From Anthopleura xanthogrammica (Eukaryota > Cnidaria > Anthozoa > Actiniaria > Actiniidae), in NCBI GenBank assembly GCA_964019055.1, contig OZ025211.1:14708082-14772081 (forward strand): a DNA stretch of 64,000 bases, given 5' to 3'. Position numbers and translations under genes: made by a program. The notes below the pieces were generated by a model that was not told where the DNA came from, ran no database searches, and worked only from the letters and a program-made list of their open reading frames with translations. This document shows, piece by piece, positions 12,056 through 24,103 of the stretch. Within the stretch, counting starts at the first letter, position 1. Each line of letters starts with the position of its first letter.

Positions 12056-13325
12056 TCATTTTAACCCTAACAATGAGGTTTTTTGCTGATGGGATGACTT
12101 TTTTGCCAAAAACACGACATTATTGCTGGTGAAAACAACGTATTGGCTGAAAACACGACGTTTTGGCTGATAAAATGAAGTTTTTGGTGAGAAAATGAGA
12201 TTTTTGGTGAAAAAAGGTGTTTTTTGCTGAACATTTTTTTTTGGCTGAGAATTTTCTTTTGCCGATAACACGACGTTTTCACTGCTAAAAGCACATTTTG
12301 GGCGCGAACAGCACATGTGTGGTGAGAAAAAGAGTGTTTTGCTGAGAAAAAAGCATTTTTGCTGAAAAAAGGTCATTTTAACCCTAACAATGAGGTTTTT
12401 TGCTGATGGGATGACTTTTTTGCCAAAAACACGACATTATTGCTGGTGAAAACAACGTATTGGCTGAAAACACGACGTTTTGGCTGATAAAATGAAGTTT
12501 TTGGTGAGAAAATGAGATTTTTGGTGAAAAAAGGTGTTTTTTGCTGAACATTTTTTTTTGGCTGAGAATTTTCTTTTGCCGATAACACGACGTTTTCACT
12601 GCTAAAAGCACATTTTGGGCGCGAACAGCACATTTGTGGTGAGAAAAAGAGTGTTTTGCTGAGAAAAAAGCATTTTTGCTGAAAAAAGGTCATTTTAACC
12701 CTAACAATGAGGTTTTTTGCTGATGGGATGACTTTTTTGCCAAAAACACGACATTATTGCTGGTGAAAACAACGTATTGGCTGAAAACACGACGTTTTGG
12801 CTGATAAAATGAAGTTTTTGGTGAGAAAATGAGATTTTTGGTGAAAAAAGGTGTTTTTGGCTGAACATTTTTTTTTCGGCTGAGAATTTTCTTTTGCCGA
12901 TAACACGACGTTTTCACTGCTAAAAGCACATTTTGGGCGCGAACAGCACATTTGTGGTGAGAAAAAGAGTGTTTTGCTGAGAAAAAAGCATTTTTGCTGA
13001 AAAAAGGTCATTTTAACCCTAACAATGAGGTTTTTTGCTGATGGGATGACTTTTTTGCCAAAAACACGACATTATTGCTGGTGAAAACAACGTATTGGCT
13101 GAAAACACGACGTTTTGGCTGATAAAATGAAGTTTTTGGTGAGAAAATGAGATTTTTGGTGAAAAAAGGTGTTTTTGGCTGAAAATTTTTTTTTTGGCTG
13201 AGAATTTTCTTTTGCCGATAACACGACGTTTTCACTGCTAAACGCACATTTTGGGCGCGAACAGCACATTTGTGGTGAGAAAAAGAGTGTTTTGCTGAGA
13301 AAAAAGCATTTTCGCTGAAAAAAGG

Positions 13326-16300
13326 TCATTTTAACCCTAACAATGAGGTTTTTTGCTGATGGGATGACTTTTTTGCCAAAAACACGACATTATTGCTGGT
13401 GAAAACAACGTATTGGCTGAAAACACGACGTTTTGGCTGATAAAATGAAGTTTTTGGTGAGAAAATGAGATTTTTGGTGAAAAAAGGTGTTTTTGGCTGA
13501 ACATTTTTTTTTGGCTGAGAATTTTCTTTTGCCGATGACACGACGTTTTCACTGCTAAAAGCACATTTTGGGCGCGAACAGCACATTTGTGGTGAGAAAA
13601 AGAGTGTTTTGCTGAGAAAAAAGCATTTTTGCTGAAAAAAGGTCATTTTAACCCTAACAATGAGGTTTTTTGCTGATGGGATGACTTTTTTGCCAAAAAC
13701 ACGACATTATTGCTGGTGAAAACAACGTATTGGCTGAAAACACGACGTTTTGGCTGATAAAATGAAGTTTTTGGTGAGAAAATGAGATTTTTGGTGAAAA
13801 AAGGTGTTTTTTGCTGAACATTTTTTTTTGGCTGAGAATTTTCTTTTGCCGATAACACGACGTTTTCACTGCTAAAAGCACATTTTGGGCGCGAACAGCA
13901 CATTTGTGGTGAGAAAAAGAGTGTTTTGCTGAGAAAAAAGCATTTTTGCTGAAAAAAGGTCATTTTAACCCTAACAATGAGGTTTTTTGCTGATGGGATG
14001 ACTTTTTTGCCAAAAACACGACATTATTGCTGGTGAAAACAACGTATTGGCTGAAAACACGACGTTTTGGCTGATAAAATGAAGTTTTTGGTGAGAAAAT
14101 GAGATTTTTGGTGAAAAAAGGTGTTTTTGGCTGAACATTTTTTTTTGGCTGAGAATTTTCTTTTGCCGATAACACGACGTTTTCACTGCTAAAAGCACAT
14201 TTTGGGCGCGAACAGCACATTTGTGGTGAGAAAAAGAGTGTTTTGCTGAGAAAAAAGCATTTTTGCTGAAAAAAGGTCATTTTAACCCTAACAATGAGGT
14301 TTTTTGCTGATGGGATGACTTTTTTGCCAAAAACACGACATTATCGCTGGTGAAAACAACGTATTGGCTGAAAACACGACGTTTTGGCTGATAAAATGAA
14401 GTTTTTGGTGAGAAAATGAGATTTTTGTTGAAAAAAGGTGTTTTTGGCTGAACATTTTTTTGTGGCTGAGAATTTTCTTTTGCCGATAACACGACGTTTT
14501 CACTGCTAAAAGCACATTTTGGGCGCGAACAGCACATTTGTGGTGAGAAAAAGAGTGTTTTGCTGAGAAAAAAGCATTTTTGCTGAAAAAAGGTCATTTT
14601 AACCCTAACAATGAGGTTTTTTGCTGATGGGATGACTTTTTTGCCAAAAACACGACATTATTGCTGGTGAAAACAACGTATTGGCTGAAAACACGACGTT
14701 TTGGCTGATAAAATGAAGTTTTTGGTGAGAAAATGAGATTTTTGGTGAAAAAAGGTGTTTTTTCCTGAATTTTTTTTTTGGCTGAGAATTTTCTTTTGCC
14801 GATAACACGACGTTTTCACTGCTAAAAGCACATTTTGGGCGCGAACAGCACATTTGTGGTGAGAAAAAGAGTGTTTTGCTGAGAAAAAAGCATTTTTGCT
14901 GAAAAAAGGTCATTTTAACCCTAACAATGAGGTTTTTTGCTGATGGGATGACTTTTTTGCCAAAAACACGACATTATTGCTGGTGAAAACAACGTATTGG
15001 CTGAAAACACGACGTTTTGGCTGATAAAATGAAGTTTTTGGTGAGAAAATGAGATTTTTGGTGAAAAAAGGTGTTTTTGGCAGAACATTTTTTTTTGGCT
15101 GAGAATTTTCTTTTGCCGATAACACGACGTTTTCACTGCTAAAAGCACATTTTGGGCGCGAACAGCACATTTGTGGTGAGAAAAAGAGTGTTTTGCTGAG
15201 AAAAAAGCATTTTTGCTGAAAAAAGGTCATTTTAACCCTAACAATGAGGTTTTTTGCTGATGGGATGACTTTTTTGCCAAAAACACGACATTATTGCTGG
15301 TGAAAACAACGTATTGGCTGAAAACACGACGTTTTGGCTGATAAAATGAAGTTTTTGGTGAGAAAATGAGATTTTTGGTGAAAAAAGGTGTTTTTTGCTG
15401 AACATTTTTTTTTGGCTGAGAATTTTCTTTTGCCGATAACACGACGTTTTCACTGCTAAAAGCACATTTTGGGCGCGAACAGCACATTTGTGGTGAGAAA
15501 AAGAGTGTTTTGCTGAGAAAAAAGCATTTTTGCTGAAAAAAGGTCATTTTAACCCTAACAATGAGGTTTTTTGCTGATGGGATGACTTTTTTGCCAAAAA
15601 CACGACATTATTGCTGGTGAAAACAACGTATTGGCTGAAAACACGACGTTTTGGCTGATAAAATGAAGTTTTTGGTGAGAAAATGAGATTTTTGGTGAAA
15701 AAAGGTGTTTTTTGCTGAACATTTTTTTTTGGCTGAGAATTTTCTTTTGCCGATAACACGACGTTTTCACTGCTAAAAGCACATTTTGGGCGCGAACAGC
15801 ACATTTGTGGTGAGAAAAAGAGTGTTTTGCTGAGAAAAAAGCATTTTTGCTGAAAAAAGGTCATTTTAACCCTAACAATGAGGTTTTTTGCTGATGGGAG
15901 GACTTTTTTGCCAAAAACACGACATTATTGCTGGTGAAAACAACGTATTGGCTGAAAACACGACGTTTTGGCTGATAAAATGAAGTTTTTGGTGAGAAAA
16001 TGAGATTTTTGGTGAAAAAAGGTGTTTTTTGCTGAACATTTTTTTTTGGCTGAGAATTTTCTTTTGCCGATAACACGACGTTTTCACTGCTAAAAGCACA
16101 TTTTGGGCGCGAACAGCACATTTGTGGTGAGAAAAAGAGTGTTTTGCTGAGAAAAAAGCATTTTTGCTGAAAAAAGGTCATTTTAACCCTAACAATGAGG
16201 TTTTTTGCTGATGGGATGACTTTTTTGCCAAAAACACGACATTATTGCTGGTGAAAACAACGTATTGGCTGAAAACACGACGTTTTGGCTGATAAAATGA

Positions 16301-18079
16301 AGTTTTTGGTGAGAAAATGAGATTTTTGGTGAAAAAAGGTGTTTTTTGCTGAACATTTTTTTTTGGCTGAGAATTTTCTTTTGCCGATAACACGACGTTT
16401 TCACTGCTAAAAGCACATTTTGGGCGCGAACAGCACATTTGTGGTGAGAAAAAGAGTGTTTTGCTGAGAAAAAAGCATTTTTGCTGAAAAAATGTCATTT
16501 TAACCCTAACAATGAGGTTTTTTGCTGATGGGATGACTTTTTTGCCAAAAACACGACATTATTGCTGGTGAAAACAACGTATTGGCTGAAAACACGACGT
16601 TTTGGCTGATAAAATGAAGTTTTTGGTGAGAAAATGAGATTTTTGGTGAAAAAAGGTGTTTTTTGCTGAACATTTTTTTTTGGCTGAGAATTTTCTTTTG
16701 CCGATAACACGACGTTTTCACTGCTAAAAGCACATTTTGGGCGCGAACAGCACATTTGTGGTGAGAAAAAGAGTGTTTTGCTGAGAAAAAAGCATTTTTG
16801 CTGAAAAAAGGTCATTTTAACCCTAACAATGAGGTTTTTTGCTGATGGGATGACTTTTTTGCCAAAAACACGACATTATTGCTGGTGAAAACAACGTATT
16901 GGCTGAAAACACGACGTTTTGGCTGATAAAATGAAGTTTTTGGTGAGAAAATGAGATTTTTGGTGAAAAAAGGTGTTTTTTGCTGAACATTTTTTTTTGG
17001 CTGAGAATTTTCTTTTGCCGATAACACGACGTTTTCACTGCTAAAAGCACATTTTGGGCGCGAACAGCACATTTGTGGTGAGAAAAAGAGTGTTTTGCTG
17101 AGAAAAAAGCATTTTTGCTGAAAAAAGGTCATTTTAACCCTAACAATGAGGTTTTTTGCTGATGGGATGACTTTTTTGCCAAAAACACGACATTATTGCT
17201 GGTGAAAACAACGTATTGGCTGAAAACACGACGTTTTGGCTGATAAAATGAAGTTTTTGGTGAGAAAATGAGATTTTTGGTGAAAAAAGGTGTTTTTTGC
17301 TGAACATTTTTTTTTGGCTGAGAATTTTCTTTTGCCGATAACACGACGTTTTCACTGCTAAAAGCACATTTTGGGCGCGAACAGCACATTTGTGGTGAGA
17401 AAAAGAGTGTTTTGCTGAGAAAAAAGCATTTTTGCTGAAAAAAGGTCATTTTAACCCTAACAATGAGGTTTTTTGCTGATGGGATGACTTTTTTGCCAAA
17501 AACACGACATTATTGCTGGTGAAAACAACGTATTGGCTGAAAACACGACGTTTTGGCTGATAAAATGAAGTTTTTGGTGAGAAAATGAGATTTTTGGTGA
17601 AAAAAGGTGTTTTTTGCTGAACATTTTTTTTTGGCTGAGAATTTTCTTTTGCCGATAACACGACGTTTTCACTGCTAAAAGCACATTTTGGGCGCGAACA
17701 GCACATTTGTGGTGAGAAAAAGAGTGTTTTGCTGAGAAAAAAGCATTTTTGCTGAAAAAAGGTCATTTTAACCCTAACAATGAGGTTTTTTGCTGATGGG
17801 AGGACTTTTTTGCCAAAAACACGACATTATTGCTGGTGAAAACAACGTATTGGCTGAAAACACGACGTTTTGGCTGATAAAATGAAGTTTTTGGTGAGAA
17901 AATGAGATTTTTGGTGAAAAAAGGTGTTTTTTGCTGAACATTTTTTTTTGGCTGAGAATTTTCTTTTGCCGATAACACGACGTTTTCACTGCTAAAAGCA
18001 CATTTTGGGCGCGAACAGCACATTTGTGGTGAGAAAAAGAGTGTTTTGCTGAGAAAAAAGCATTTTTGCTGAAAAAAGG
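13326..18079 (+). repeat. Zone 4: largely uniform 317-bp units
   Basis: From 15227 on nearly every unit equals the consensus. Exceptions are GGGAGGAC in the units at 15861 and 17763 (1902 bp, six monomers apart) and AAAAAATGTC just before 16495. The left part still holds singletons: 14277 (TTATCGCTGG, TTGTTGAAAA), 14594 (316 bp, TTTCCTGAATTTT) and 14910 (GGCAGAAC). Confidence 0.85.
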
Positions 18080-20932
18080 TCATTTTAACCCTAACAATGA
18101 GGTTTTTTGCTGATGGGATGACTTTTTTGCCAAAAACACGACATTATTGCTGGTGAAAACAACGTATTGGCTGAAAACACGACGTTTTGGCTGATAAAAT
18201 GAAGTTTTTGGTGAGAAAATGAGATTTTTGGTGAAAAAAGGTGTTTTTTGCTGAACATTTTTTTTTGGCTGAGAATTTTCTTTTGCCGATAACACGACGT
18301 TTTCACTGCTAAAAGCACATTTTGGGCGCGAACAGCACATTTGTGGTGAGAGAAAGAGTGTTTTGCTGAGAAAAAAGCATTTTTGCTGAAAAAAGGTCAT
18401 TTTAACCCTAACAATGAGGTTTTTTGCTGATGGGATGACTTTTTTGCCAAAAACACGACATTATTGCTGGTGAAAACAACGTATTGGCTGAAAACACGAC
18501 GTTTTGGCTGATAAAATGAAGTTTTTGGTGAGAAAATGAGATTTTTGGTGAAAAAAGGTGTTTTTTGCTGAACATTTTTTTTTGGCTGAGAATTTTCTTT
18601 TGCCGATGACACGACGTTTTCACTGCTAAAAGCACATTTTGGGCGCGAACAGCACATTTGTGGTGAGAAAAAGAGTGTTTTGCTGAGAAAAAAGCATTTT
18701 TGCTGAAAAAAGGTCATTTTAACCCTAACAATGAGGTTTTTTGCTGATGGGATGACTTTTTTGCCAAAAACACGACATTATTGCTGGTGAAAACAACGTA
18801 TTGGCTGAAAACACGACGTTTTGGCTGATAAAATGAAGTTTTTGGTGAGAAAATGAGATTTTTGGTGAAAAAAGGTGTTTTTTGCTGAACATTTTTTTTT
18901 GGCTGAGAATTTTCTTTTGCCGATAACACGACGTTTTCACTGCTAAAAGCACATTTTGGGCGCGAACAGCACATTTGTGGTGAGAGAAAGAGTGTTTTGC
19001 TGAGAAAAAAGCATTTTTGCTGAAAAAAGGTCATTTTAACCCTAACAATGAGGTTTTTTGCTGATGGGATGACTTTTTTGCCAAAAACACGACATTATTG
19101 CTGGTGAAAACAACGTATTGGCTGAAAACACGACGTTTTGGCTGATAAAATGAAGTTTTTGGTGAGAAAATGAGATTTTTGGTGAAAAAAGGTGTTTTTT
19201 GCTGAACATTTTTTTTTGGCTGAGAATTTTCTTTTGCCGATAACACGACGTTTTCACTGCTAAAAGCACATTTTGGGTGCGAACAGCACATTTGTGGTGA
19301 GAAAAAGAGTGTTTTGCTGAGAAAAAAGCATTTTTGCTGAAAAAAGGTCATTTTAACCCTAACAATGAGGTTTTTTGCTGATGGGATGACTTTTTTGCCA
19401 AAAACACGACATTATTGCTGGTGAAAACAACGTATTGGCTGAAAACACGACGTTTTGGCTGATAAAATGAAGTTTTTGGTGAGAAAATGAGATTTTTGGT
19501 GAAAAAAGGTGTTTTTTGCTGAACATTTTTTTTTGGCTGAGAATTTTCTTTTGCCGATAACACGACGTTTTCACTGCTAAAAGCACATTTTGGGCGCGAA
19601 CAGCACATTTGTGGTGAGAAAAAGAGTGTTTTGCTGAGAAAAAAGCATTTTTGCTGAAAAAAGGTCATTTTAACCCTAACAATGAGGTTTTTTGCTGATG
19701 GGATGACTTTTTTGCCAAAAACACGACATTATTGCTGGTGAAAACAACGTATTGGCTGAAAACACGACGTTTTGGCTGATAAAATGAAGTTTTTGGTGAG
19801 AAAATGAGATTTTTGGTGAAAAAAGGTGTTTTTTGCTGAACATTTTTTTTTGGCTGAGAATTTTCTTTTGCCGATAACACGACGTTTTCACTGCTAAAAG
19901 CACATTTTGGGTGCGAACAGCACATTTGTGGTGAGAAAAAGAGTGTTTTGCTGAGAAAAAAGCATTTTTGCTGAAAAAAGGTCATTTTAACCCTAACAAT
20001 GAGGTTTTTTGCTGATGGGATGACTTTTTTGCCAAAAACACGACATTATTGCTGGTGAAAACAACGTATTGGCTGAAAACACGACGTTTTGGCTGATAAA
20101 ATGAAGTTTTTGGTGAGAAAATGAGATTTTTGGTGAAAAAAGGTGTTTTTGGCTGAACATTTTTTTTTGGCTGAGAATTTTCTTTTGCCGATAACACGAC
20201 GTTTTCACTGCTAAAAGCACATTTTGGGCGCGAACAGCACATTTGTGGTGAGAAAAAGAGTGTTTTGCTGAGAAAAAAGCATTTTTGCTGAAAAAATGTC
20301 ATTTTAACCCTAACAATGAGGTTTTTTGCTGATGGGATGACTTTTTTGCCAAAAACACGACATTATTGCTGATGAAAACAACGTATTGGCTGAAAACACG
20401 ACGTTTTGGCTGATAAAATGAAGTTTTTGGTGAGAAAATGAGATTTTTGGTGAAAAAAGGTGTTTTTTGCTGAACATTTTTTTTTGGCTGAGAATTTTCT
20501 TTTGCCGATAACACGACGTTTTCACTGCTAAAAGCACATTTTGGGCGCGAACAGCACATTTGTGGTGAGAAAAAGAGTGTTTTGCTGAGAAAAAAGCATT
20601 TTTGCTGAAAAAAGGTCATTTTAACCCTAACAATGAGGTTTTTTGCTGATGGGATGACTTTTTTGCCAAAAACACGACATTATTGCTGGTGAAAACAACG
20701 TATTGGCTGAAAACACGACGTTTTGGCTGATAAAATGAAGTTTTTGGTGAGAAAATGAGATTTTTGGTGAAAAAAGGTGTTTTTTGCTGAACATTTTTTT
20801 TTGGCTGAGAATTTTCTTTTGCCGATGACACGACGTTTTCACTGCTAAAAGCACATTTTGGGCGCGAACAGCACATTTGTGGTGAGAAAAAGAGTGTTTT
20901 GCTGAGAAAAAAGCATTTTTGCTGAAAAAAGG

Positions 20933-22200
20933 TCATTTTAACCCTAACAATGAGGTTTTTTGCTGATGGGATGACTTTTTTGCCAAAAACACGACATTAT
21001 TGCTGGTGAAAACAACGTATTGGCTGAAAACACGACGTTTTGGCTGATAAAATGAAGTTTTTGGTGAGAAAATGAGATTTTTGGTGAAAAAAGGTGTTTT
21101 TTGCTGAACATTTTTTTTTGGCTGAGAATTTTCTTTTGCCGATGACACGACGTTTTCACTGCTAAAAGCACATTTTGGGCGTGAACAGCACATTTGTGGT
21201 GAGAAAAAGAGTGTTTTGCTGAGAAAAAAGCATTTTTGCTGAAAAAAGGTCATTTTAACCCTAACAATGAGGTTTTTTGCTGATGGGATGACTTTTTTGC
21301 CAAAAACACGACATTATTGCTGGTGAAAACAACGTATTGGCTGAAAACACGACGTTTTGGCTGATAAAATGAAGTTTTTGGTGAGAAAATTAGATTTTTG
21401 GTGAAAAAAGGTGTTTTTTGCTGAACATTTTTTTTTGGCTGAGAATTTTCTTTTGCCGATGACACGACGTTTTCACTGCTAAAAGCACATTTTGGGCGCG
21501 AACAGCACATTTGTGGTGAGAAAAAGAGTGTTTTGCTGAGAAAAAAGCATTTTTGCTGAAAAAAGGTCATTTTAACCCTAACAATGAGGTTTTTTGCTGA
21601 TGGGATGACTTTTTTGCCAAAAACACGACATTATTGCTGGTGAAAACAACGTATTGGCTGAAAACACGACGTTTTGGCTGATAAAATGAAGTTTTTGATG
21701 AGAAAATGAGATTTTTGGTGAAAAAAGGTGTTTTTTGCTGAACATTTTTTTTTGGCTGAGAATTTTCTTTTGCCGATGACACGACGTTTTCACTGCTAAA
21801 AGCACATTTTGGGCGTGAACAGCACATTTGTGGTGAGAAAAAGAGTGTTTTGCTGAGAAAAAAGCATTTTTGCTGAAAAAAGGTCATTTTAACCCTAACA
21901 ATGAGGTTTTTTGCTGATGGGATGACTTTTTTGCCAAAAACACGACATTATTGCTGGTGAAAACAACGTATTGGCTGAAAACACGACGTTTTGGCTGATA
22001 AAATGAAGTTTTTGGTGAGAAAATTAGATTTTTGGTGAAAAAAGGTGTTTTTTGCTGAACATTTTTTTTTGGCTGAGAATTTTCTTTTGCCGATGACACG
22101 ACGTTTTCACTGCTAAAAGCACATTTTGGGCGCGAACAGCACATTTGTGGTGAGAAAAAGAGTGTTTTGCTGAGAAAAAAGCATTTTTGCTGAAAAAAGG
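20933..22200 (+). repeat. 634-bp dimer, two tandem copies
   Basis: Units at 20933 and 21567 carry GGGCGTGAAC; units at 21250 and 21884 carry AAAATTAGAT; all four carry CCGATGACACG. The two 634-bp copies (20933-21566 and 21567-22200) differ, as far as I can see, only by TTTTTGATGAG near 21696. Confidence 0.9.
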
Positions 22201-22835
22201 TCATTTTAACCCTAACAATGAGGTTTTTTGCTGATGGGATGACTTTTTTGCCAAAAACACGACATTATTGCTGGTGAAAACAACGTATTGGCTGAAAACA
22301 CGACGTTTTGGCTGATAAAATGAAGTTTTTGGTGAGAAAATGAGATTTTTGGTGAAAAAAGGTGTTTTTTGCTGAACATTTTTTTTTTGGCTGAGAATTT
22401 TCTTTTGCCGATGACACGACGTTTTCACTGCTAAAAGCACATTTTGGGCGCGAACAGCACATTTGTGGTGAGAAAAAGAGTGTTTTGCTGAGAAAAAAGC
22501 ATTTTTGCTGAAAAAAGGTCATTTTAACCCTAACAATGAGGTTTTTTGCTGATGGGATGACTTTTTTGCCAAAAACACGACATTATTGCTGGTGAAAACA
22601 ACGTATTGGCTGAAAACACGACGTTTTGGCTGATAAAATGAAGTTTTTGGTGAGAAAATGAGATTTTTGGTGAAAAAAGGTGTTTTTTGCTGAACATTTT
22701 TTTTTGGCTGAGAATTTTCTTTTGCCGATAACACGACGTTTTCACTGCTAAAAGCACATTTTGGGCGCGAACAGCACATTTGTGGTGAGAAAAAGAGTGT
22801 TTTGCTGAGAAAAAAGCATTTTTGCTGAAAAAAGG

Positions 22836-24103
22836 TCATTTTAACCCTAACAATGAGGTTTTTTGCTGATGGGATGACTTTTTTGCCAAAAACACGACAT
22901 TATTGCTGGTGAAAACAACGTATTGGCTGAAAACACGACGTTTTGGCTGATAAAATGAAGTTTTTGGTGAGAAAATGAGATTTTTGGTGAAAAAAGGTGT
23001 TTTTTGCTGAACATTTTTTTTTGGCTGAGAATTTTCTTTTGCCGATAACACGACGTTTTCACTGCTAAAAGCACATTTTGGGCGCGAACAGCACATTTGT
23101 GGTGAGAAAAAGAGTGTTTTGCTGAGAAAAACGCATTTTTGCTGAAAAAAGGTCATTTTAACCCTAACAATGAGGTTTTTTGCTGATGGGATGACTTTTT
23201 TGCCAAAAACACGACATTATTGCTGGTGAAAACAACGTATTGGCTGAAAACACGACGTTTTGGCTGATAAAATGAAGTTTTTGGTGAGAAAATGAGATTT
23301 TTGGTGAAAAAAGGTGTTTTTTGCTGAACATTTTTTTTTGGCTGAGAATTTTCTTTTGCCGATAACACGACGTTTTCACTGCTAAAAGCACATTTTGGGC
23401 GCGAACAGCACATTTGTGGTGAGAAAAAGAGTGTTTTGCTGAGAAAAAAGCATTTTTGCTGAAAAAAGGTCATTTTAACCCTAACAATGAGGTTTTTTGC
23501 TGATGGGATGACTTTTTTGCCAAAAACACGACATTATTGCTGGTGAAAACAACGTATTGGCTGAAAACACGACGTTTTGGCTGATAAAATGAAGTTTTTG
23601 GTGAGAAAATGAGATTTTTGGTGAAAAAAGGTGTTTTTTGCTGAACATTTTTTTTTGGCTGAGAATTTTCTTTTGCCGATAACACGACGTTTTCACTGCT
23701 AAAAGCACATTTTGGGCGCGAACAGCACATTTGTGGTGAGAAAAAGAGTGTTTTGCTGAGAAAAACGCATTTTTGCTGAAAAAAGGTCATTTTAACCCTA
23801 ACAATGAGGTTTTTTGCTGATGGGATGACTTTTTTGCCAAAAACACGACATTATTGCTGGTGAAAACAACGTATTGGCTGAAAACACGACGTTTTGGCTG
23901 ATAAAATGAAGTTTTTGGTGAGAAAATGAGATTTTTGGTGAAAAAAGGTGTTTTTTGCTGAACATTTTTTTTTGGCTGAGAATTTTCTTTTGCCGATAAC
24001 ACGACGTTTTCACTGCTAAAAGCACATTTTGGGCGCGAACAGCACATTTGTGGTGAGAAAAAGAGTGTTTTGCTGAGAAAAAAGCATTTTTGCTGAAAAA
24101 AGG
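22836..24103 (+). repeat. 634-bp dimer marked by AAAAACGCAT, two tandem copies
   Basis: The first unit of each copy has GAGAAAAACGCATTTTT near its right end (23125 and 23759); the second unit is consensus. The base change creates a new CpG in both copies, so it predates the duplication. Confidence 0.85.

Larger units (their letters stand above)
9517..13325 (+). repeat. Zone 3: shuffled units with ACATGTG and CGGCTG variants
   Basis: Units at 10152, 11421 and 12056 have ACATGTGTGG in place of ACATTTGTGG, as does 6974 in zone 2. Units at 10787 and 12690 share TTTCGGCTGAG in a 318-bp unit, 1903 bp (six monomers) apart. Unit 11105 is 316 bp with a shortened GAGTGTTTGCTG. Several 318-bp units arise from GAGAAAAAAAGC (9834, 10469, 11738). 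Confidence 0.8.

Noticed and set aside
15861..18079. A 1902-bp six-unit HOR based on GGGAGGAC at 15861 and 17763
   Set aside because: Only this one variant recurs. The other marker in the block (AAAAAATGTC before 16495) is not repeated six units later, so a defined 6-mer is not supported.
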